Origin: Rhizophagus clarus
Lineage: Eukaryota > Glomeromycota > Glomeromycetes > Glomerales > Glomeraceae
DNA length: 64,000 bases
Assembly (NCBI GenBank): GCA_015698045.1
Contig: BLAL01000030.1
Span: forward strand, 1,302,001 to 1,366,000
Direction of reading: 5' to 3'
In this document: positions 59,076-64,000 of the stretch, one piece after another
How positions within the stretch are numbered: position 1 is the stretch's first letter
Layout of the letters: every line of letters begins with the position of its first letter
Translations under genes and position numbers: made by a program
Notes under the pieces: model-generated
Seen by the model: the letters and a program-made list of their open reading frames with translations, nothing else
Database searches by the model: none
What the model was told of the DNA's origin: nothing

Positions 59076-62061
59076 CTAAAAAATATATTTATTTACGAAA
59101 TATTCATTTTGTTTATCAAATCGGGGTACTATGTGAACGACACCATGTATAGACTCTATAGCTACAAAGTTATATAATTCTATCAATTTTAAGTGAGGAC
59201 ATCCATATAAATATGGGTTCCTTTTAGATTTAAAATCGTACCATTGAATTAATGCGAGATTTAGCGGTGGGTCTGTTAATACTTCTGCTAACAATAAGGC
59301 CTATAAATAATAAATATTTATTAATACTTTTATAATAAATTATTACATAAATTGGAAAAATACCTGTCCATAACAAAGTCCTTTGTCTGATATATAATCA
59401 TTTGATTCTTCAGAATCCATTGAAATAGCTATGTCGCTAAACCATACTTTATTATGATACCTGTTTGTGGCACGCATTATGGCACCATTTTCCAGTGTTA
59501 CCGATCCGTATATGTTTATTCGGGTTTCACCAATAATTGTGAAACCATCAAGTAAATCTAGATATGAATCCAGACAACTTATAAATCTAGCAAAACCAGT
59601 CTGCATTTTATTGTCTACGGAATCTTTTTTTTCATTAAAAAATGTATTTGCATCTTGTAAAGAGAATTCAAAGAGTCTTGCAGAAAATTTACAAGTGCGA
59701 GGTGTTTTTGCCGGATTCACTGAATGTTGAGACATTCTAATAGATATTGCTTGACGTTTTATCTATTAATTTAATTTCCATCTTAATATAATAAATATAT
59801 ACAATAAATAAAATTTTCAAATACTTACAGTTCGTAAAAGCTGAGGTTCGACATCTTTTTTATTGCTAATTCGGTAGGGTATTTTAACGAAATATTTGTG
59901 AAGACTTTCGTAAGTTTCTGTAGTATAGCCATTTATTGCGCCATAAGATCGTATTGAGTCAATAATATGATAAACCCATGAATGCAATTTAGGTAACTTC
60001 AAATTGGAAGGAGAAACAAATTTAAAAGCCTTGACAAACATCCGGGCCCATCTATGTATTGCATCCTAAAATTTAAATGTTAATTTAATTTATTTAATTT
60101 AAATTTTCAATTTTACTAAAATTTTAATACATACATTAAATTTCTCCAAGTCACTTTCACTAAATTCTTCATATCTACTTAAAATATACATTTCATTCCA
60201 ATATTCGTACAATTTCGTAAGATCATCATTATTTACAAAATTATCTACTTCGTTATTATTTTCATCATATAAATTATCAATAACAAATATCATGACTTTC
60301 ATCAAACTTCGATATTCACTAGCAGTTAATCTTGCAATTGACTGCAGTCCATTGGAAAAAATTTTAATGCCGGGAAAACGTGGAATTGCTGCTAGACGGC
60401 GATCTACTTCTTCAACTAATTTATTACCATTAACATGTTGCGATTTTAAGATATCGCACGTGAAGATAATTTGATAACGAAATAATCCTAAATCTAAATG
60501 ATGCATTCTGTCAGGAACGGTAGCCAAGTAGATATTTATATTCCTTGATAATATAAATATTTATAATTAATATATATATATGTTATTATAATTATTTCTA
60601 CTTTTGCATACTTACGGTAAATCCCAAAAAAAATTATGTACAGATTCTATGCAAACAGATCTTTGTGTATCATTTTCAAAATTTTTACGCATTTCATCAT
60701 GAGTTCTTAGTATTACATCGTTAACCGATAAGTCTATATTTGCAAGATTTTCCCTTTTAACTAAACAGGAGTGACATGGAAGGTTTGAATTGGAGGATTT
60801 ATAAACTAAACAAAAACTTGCAGCCTCCGGCCAATCTGCAATAATAGTTGAAACTCTAGGATAAAACCAGGTATTTTCATTATTTATAAAAAGGTCTATA
60901 CCATCTTTTAATAAAATAATTGGTTCTAGTAAATGACGTAAAGATTTATGAAAGGTATCACGAACCAGATCTTTATTTGCAGCTTCTAAAATTGGTAAAT
61001 ATCCCAAAAGTTGCTTTGCATCCTGTTTATTACGACGCCATATTGGGATATTACCTAATGTAATATATATTGGATGCAATTGACTTTTTCCTAATGTATC
61101 TGTAGTTGTTGCATCTGAATATAAAATAATTGATAATAATTTGGAACCAGTAGGTAAGGATTCTTGCGTAGTTTTCCACCATTTTCCAGTGTTTTGTTCA
61201 CTGTAAATACTTTCTCTATTATACTATAAAATAATATAAATAAATTAAAATAAATATTATTTAGATTATTGAATTAACTAATATTTACTATTTACCTCAT
61301 AGTTTTCGTAAGATAGCGCAAAATTTTGTGTTATGTCAGGAACAGTTAAGATATTTTTGATGCACTGTATTAAGTTTTGATAATAAAGAAAATAATCTTT
61401 ATCCTCATGTTTTGTTATAAGAACTTTACTAAATTCTAAATTAGAAAACTTCATATTATTCATAAATGCTCGTCCCTGTTCGATATTTTTTGGTAATGGT
61501 GATTCTGTAAGATTTGAATGTTTATTAAAAAAACGTATTATTTCATTACCACCTTTATTGTTTATTTTATATTTCGTTACTAATAACATTAGATCTTTAT
61601 AAGCATCATTAGGAAATTCTGTGCAAGTTTTGGTATTGAGATTTTTGGGTTCTTCAAAAATTTCAGGCTCTTCAGATGAATCTAATATATTTTCAAAGTT
61701 ACTATCTTCAAGGCTCATCTCTGATATTGCACTTCCAATACTGTCAAATGACATATTTTGTACATCATTATCATCATCCACCTAAAATTATAAACCAAAT
61801 GAGTTAGTATAATTTGAGCTTTTTCTTGAGAGCTTTAAAAAGAATAATCTGAAATAACATAATTACCTCAACTTTATCATTTTCATATTCACTACTTAGA
61901 TTACTTCTTGTATCCATTTCACTGCTATATTTTTCACTATCATTATTATCATCATCTTCTTCTACTTCTACTTCTACATTTTTTAAGCATTTTTGGGCGT
62001 GTTGAGTATATGCAAAGCGTTGACTGAATATTCGCATACAAAGGGGGCATTTGAAACTCAT
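59076..62061 (-). CDS. Plavaka-type (CMC superfamily) transposase, intact
   Basis: Seven exons (62061-61867, 61781-61296, 61223-60616, 60543-60135, 60065-59829, 59762-59364, 59300-59076) join in frame to 852 residues with no stop. The N-terminus has a C2HC finger (CPLCMRIFSQRFAYTQHAQKC region, C-x2-C-x12-H-x3-C), then a long acidic linker. The core reads IILYSDATTTDTLGKSQLHP, IYITLGNIPIWRRNKQDAK, LLGYLPILEAANKD, a CHSCLVKRENL knuckle, DRMHHLDLGLFRYQI, PKLHSWVYHIIDSIRSYGAI and TTETYESLHKYFVKIPYRIS. The C-terminal block is IESIHGVVHIVPRF...YFVNKYIF. These are Plavaka hallmarks known from fungal genomes. The likely DDE acids (Asp in YSDATT, Asp in HLDLGL, Glu in TTETYES) are inferred. It is a plain cut-and-paste DNA transposon gene and may be active. 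Confidence 0.88.
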
Positions 62062-62284
62062 GTTGCTAAATTAACGCGTCAAATTTGATGAAAAGTATCA
62101 ATTCACTATTCAATTTATATGAGATTTTGTGTGCTAATAAAATTATATTTCATTGTAAAAATTTATGAATTAATTGAATGGATTACAATTGATTGAGTTA
62201 TTTGAATAGATACGACTACGCAAATTTACGCATTAATGAATGGAACTGGCTGTAAGAATCTGGTGGCTAATATCGCGGAATCAT

Positions 62285-62522
62285 TCGCAAATTTACGCAT
62301 TATAGCAAAATTTAAAATATGCGAAACACTCAGCAATTTTGCTGCCAGGAACTTGCCGAGTTCGTGGGCTGGCAAATCTAAAAATAAATGTAACAAGTCT
62401 ATGATGTAACATATAAATATTGTTTATTATTTTGTTTACTATTTCAACTTGCCGGCAACCTGTCAACCCGCGAACCTGACAGCAAAAGTGCTGAATGTTT
62501 CGCATATTTTGAATTTGCTGTA
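62285..62522. mobile_element. fold-back element inserted in a GGCTGTAAGAATC repeat
   Basis: The left arm (AAAATATGCGAAACACTCAG through CAGGAACTTGCCG) is inverted against the right arm (CAACTTGCCGGCAACCTGTC ... TGCTGAATGTTTCGCATATT), about 75% similar over some 65 bp, around an about 75-bp centre. Outside lie direct copies of GGCTGTAAGAATC (about 62249 and 62528). No protein-coding content. Confidence 0.55.
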
Positions 62523-63209
62523 ACGGGCTGTAAGAATCCGGATGGCTAATACGGCTTATTCAATCGGCTAATCATCTGATAATCAGCCGCAAATTTATTG
62601 GCTTAACACATTTTACAATAATGGACGGATGATCAGCCACAAATTTATGCGATAATCAGTTATAAGCGTTCAAGATCACTATCAATCTGATTAGCCAAAT
62701 GAGTTCACTGGCTGCAACTTTTTTTTTGCCATGCATACAAAGCCCCAACATGTGTAACATCTTATTTTTTTATAAATGGGTGTTGATTAATACTTCGATT
62801 GTACTATATGCTTTTACGAGAGTTTTTTAAAAATTCTCTCATGAAAGTGTTACAATTTTTTTTTCGTAATATCACGATGCAAAATTTTTGCATTAGTTCA
62901 TTCATTTTTCGTAATATTTCGCATTAGTTTATCCATTTTTCGCAATATTTCGCAAGTTTTTTTTCTTTTTTAGTATAGAATGGCGGAAATGACGTTATGA
63001 CAGCTTGCCTCCTTTTTCTGAACATCTGGTTCATGTATTTCCCCTTTTTCGTATTTTTAGTTCCTCATTTTCAAATTTCTGGTTCATGTCTTTCCCCTTT
63101 TTCTCATATTTTTCTCCTTTCGTATTTCTAGTTCCTCTTCAAATTTCTAGTAATATCTTTTTCTCCTTTTCGAGTTTAGTTCATATCTCCTCCCTCACAT
63201 ATTATCCCG
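62523..63209. other. repeat words and pyrimidine-rich leader of next gene
   Basis: 62560-62720 carries GGCTAAT/AATCAGCC words. 62860-62960 carries TTTCGTAATATTTCGC words like the 50-bp satellite theme. 63000-63200 is T/C-rich with repeated CAAATTTCTGGTTC and TTTCCCCTTTTTC, directly before an ATG. Confidence 0.55.
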
Positions 63210-64000
63210 ATGGCTACAAAACGTGGTGAAAAACGAAATATTGATGATAATGAAAGAATCTCAAGACGTAATACTGAGAAGAGTAGTGAAGCCGAGAAAC
63301 GAATAAGATTATCAGACGATAACGTTGAAGGTATATATGACATGATATGTATCATATTTTTTATAAGAAATTATATAATATATAGTAAATTATATTTTAT
63401 TGTTAAAGTTAATAAAAAATCAATAGAGAAACTATTAAGAACCAATTCGCAGATAATTTCTAAGCTTGAAGTTCTTATCACCGGACAAAAAAATCTCGAA
63501 ACCCGTCTCTCGGGCATAGAAAAAAAGCTCAACGATGATAACAAAAATAATAATACAATAGATCCGGAGTATATAAAGGTAATAAAGATGAATATTATTT
63601 AATGTAAACCTGAAATGCTAACCTCGTTTGATTAGGAGTTCGTTAAGAAGGTGTCGAAAATTTTATTTGAAAATTTTATTTATCCTTCGCAAGACGAGTA
63701 CAGACTCGCTACCGAAAAATATTTAAAAGACGAAAACCCGGAATTTATACGCCAGTTCAAAAAAAATCAATGGATTATTTTTTTCGAAAAAAAAATTGCC
63801 CCGACTGTAAGTTAAAGCAATTATGAATTTTATTAAATTTCATACTAATATTTTTTTTTAATAGTTAGTACAACAACATAGAAGCATACGAGGGACGTTC
63901 ACGTCTAGAGTCAAAGATGTTATGTATTCTGTTTTTGAAGCGACTGGGCATAAATTACCGTCTATTAACACTCAGGTTAGTCCGTCAAAGATTCAGGAAT
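63210..64000 (+). CDS. unrecognised multi-exon protein, cut by right edge
   Basis: Exons 63210-63330, 63409-63578, 63636-63806 and 63865-63975 join in phase, with a GTTAGT donor at 63976; the rest is outside the window. The N-terminus is basic (MATKRGEKRNIDDNERISRR), followed by a short coiled coil (KKSIEKLLRTNSQIISKLEV, LETRLSGIEKKLNDDNK). Then comes a helical domain: EFVKKVSKILFENFIYPSQD, EYRLATEKYLKDENPEFIRQ, RSIRGTFTSRVKDVMYSVFE. I do not recognise it. Its place in repeat-rich DNA suggests a multicopy, possibly transposon-linked family. Start is the first ATG after the pyrimidine-rich leader. Confidence 0.65.

Larger units (their letters stand above)
56720..62965 (-). mobile_element. Plavaka/CMC-type DNA transposon (approximate limits)
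   Basis: Provisional unit comprising the satellite block, MYB-like gene copy B, the transposase gene and, at the far side, scattered TTCGTAATATTTCGC words. Precise terminal inverted repeats and a target-site duplication could not be identified, so the limits come only from the similar subterminal words on both sides. The transposase reads as intact. A fold-back element (about 62300-62522) is nested at the right. Confidence 0.5.

Noticed and set aside
62293-62505. 70-codon minus-strand frame
   Set aside because: It lies across the arms of the fold-back element and has no gene-like features.

Overview
The window looks like nuclear DNA of a filamentous fungus from an early-diverging, AT-rich lineage, most likely an arbuscular mycorrhizal fungus (Glomeromycotina, Rhizophagus-like). 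This is inferred from very AT-rich intergenic DNA, genes with many 50-120 bp introns (26 exons in one gene), core fungal proteins, a metazoan-style 4E-BP, and a long repeat-filled tail. No rRNA, tRNA, CRISPR, prokaryotic or organellar genes were recognised, and no retrovirus- or LTR-like element was seen. All exon models were assembled by hand from splice sites and reading phase. Every complete CDS closes in frame.

Bases 1-46.7 kb are gene-dense. In order: mRNA capping guanylyltransferase (-, cut by the left edge), a one-TM protein with a PPxY tail (-), NRDE2 (+), Rieske Fe-S protein (-), a spacer with two small inverted-repeat elements, a Red1/ZFC3H1-type zinc-finger protein (-), proteasome activator Blm10/PA200 (+), a Bet1-type SNARE (+), RhoGDI (+), a GC-rich island, an unrecognised small gene (+), Sec14 (-), 4E-BP (+), a membrane-anchored fatty aldehyde dehydrogenase (-), mevalonate diphosphate decarboxylase (+), a tandem-domain (DUF8032-like) putative regulator (-), mitochondrial bL35 (-), a mitochondrial PPR protein (-), an Rco1/PHF12-like PHD protein (+), Erv46 (-) and an AP-complex beta adaptin (-). 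Capping enzyme, NRDE2 and Red1/ZFC3H1 put three nuclear RNA-processing functions in the first 15 kb. Bet1, Erv46, Sec14 and beta adaptin are all secretory-pathway genes.

From about 46.7 kb to the right edge the window becomes repeat-rich. It holds AT satellites, a polypurine/polypyrimidine mirror, and a 4.4-kb CACTA-type DNA transposon (50322-54747) with a TTC target-site duplication and palindromic end repeats. It also holds an exact 50-bp satellite and an apparently intact seven-exon Plavaka/CMC-type transposase gene (59076-62061, -). The most interesting feature is a pair of compact four-exon genes (52012-52616 and 57764-58387, both -) for paralogous about 120-residue MYB/SANT-like proteins with identical intron phases. 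One lies inside the CACTA element and one sits beside the transposase, so they look like an accessory DNA-binding component of these transposons. A multi-exon gene of unknown function runs off the right edge.
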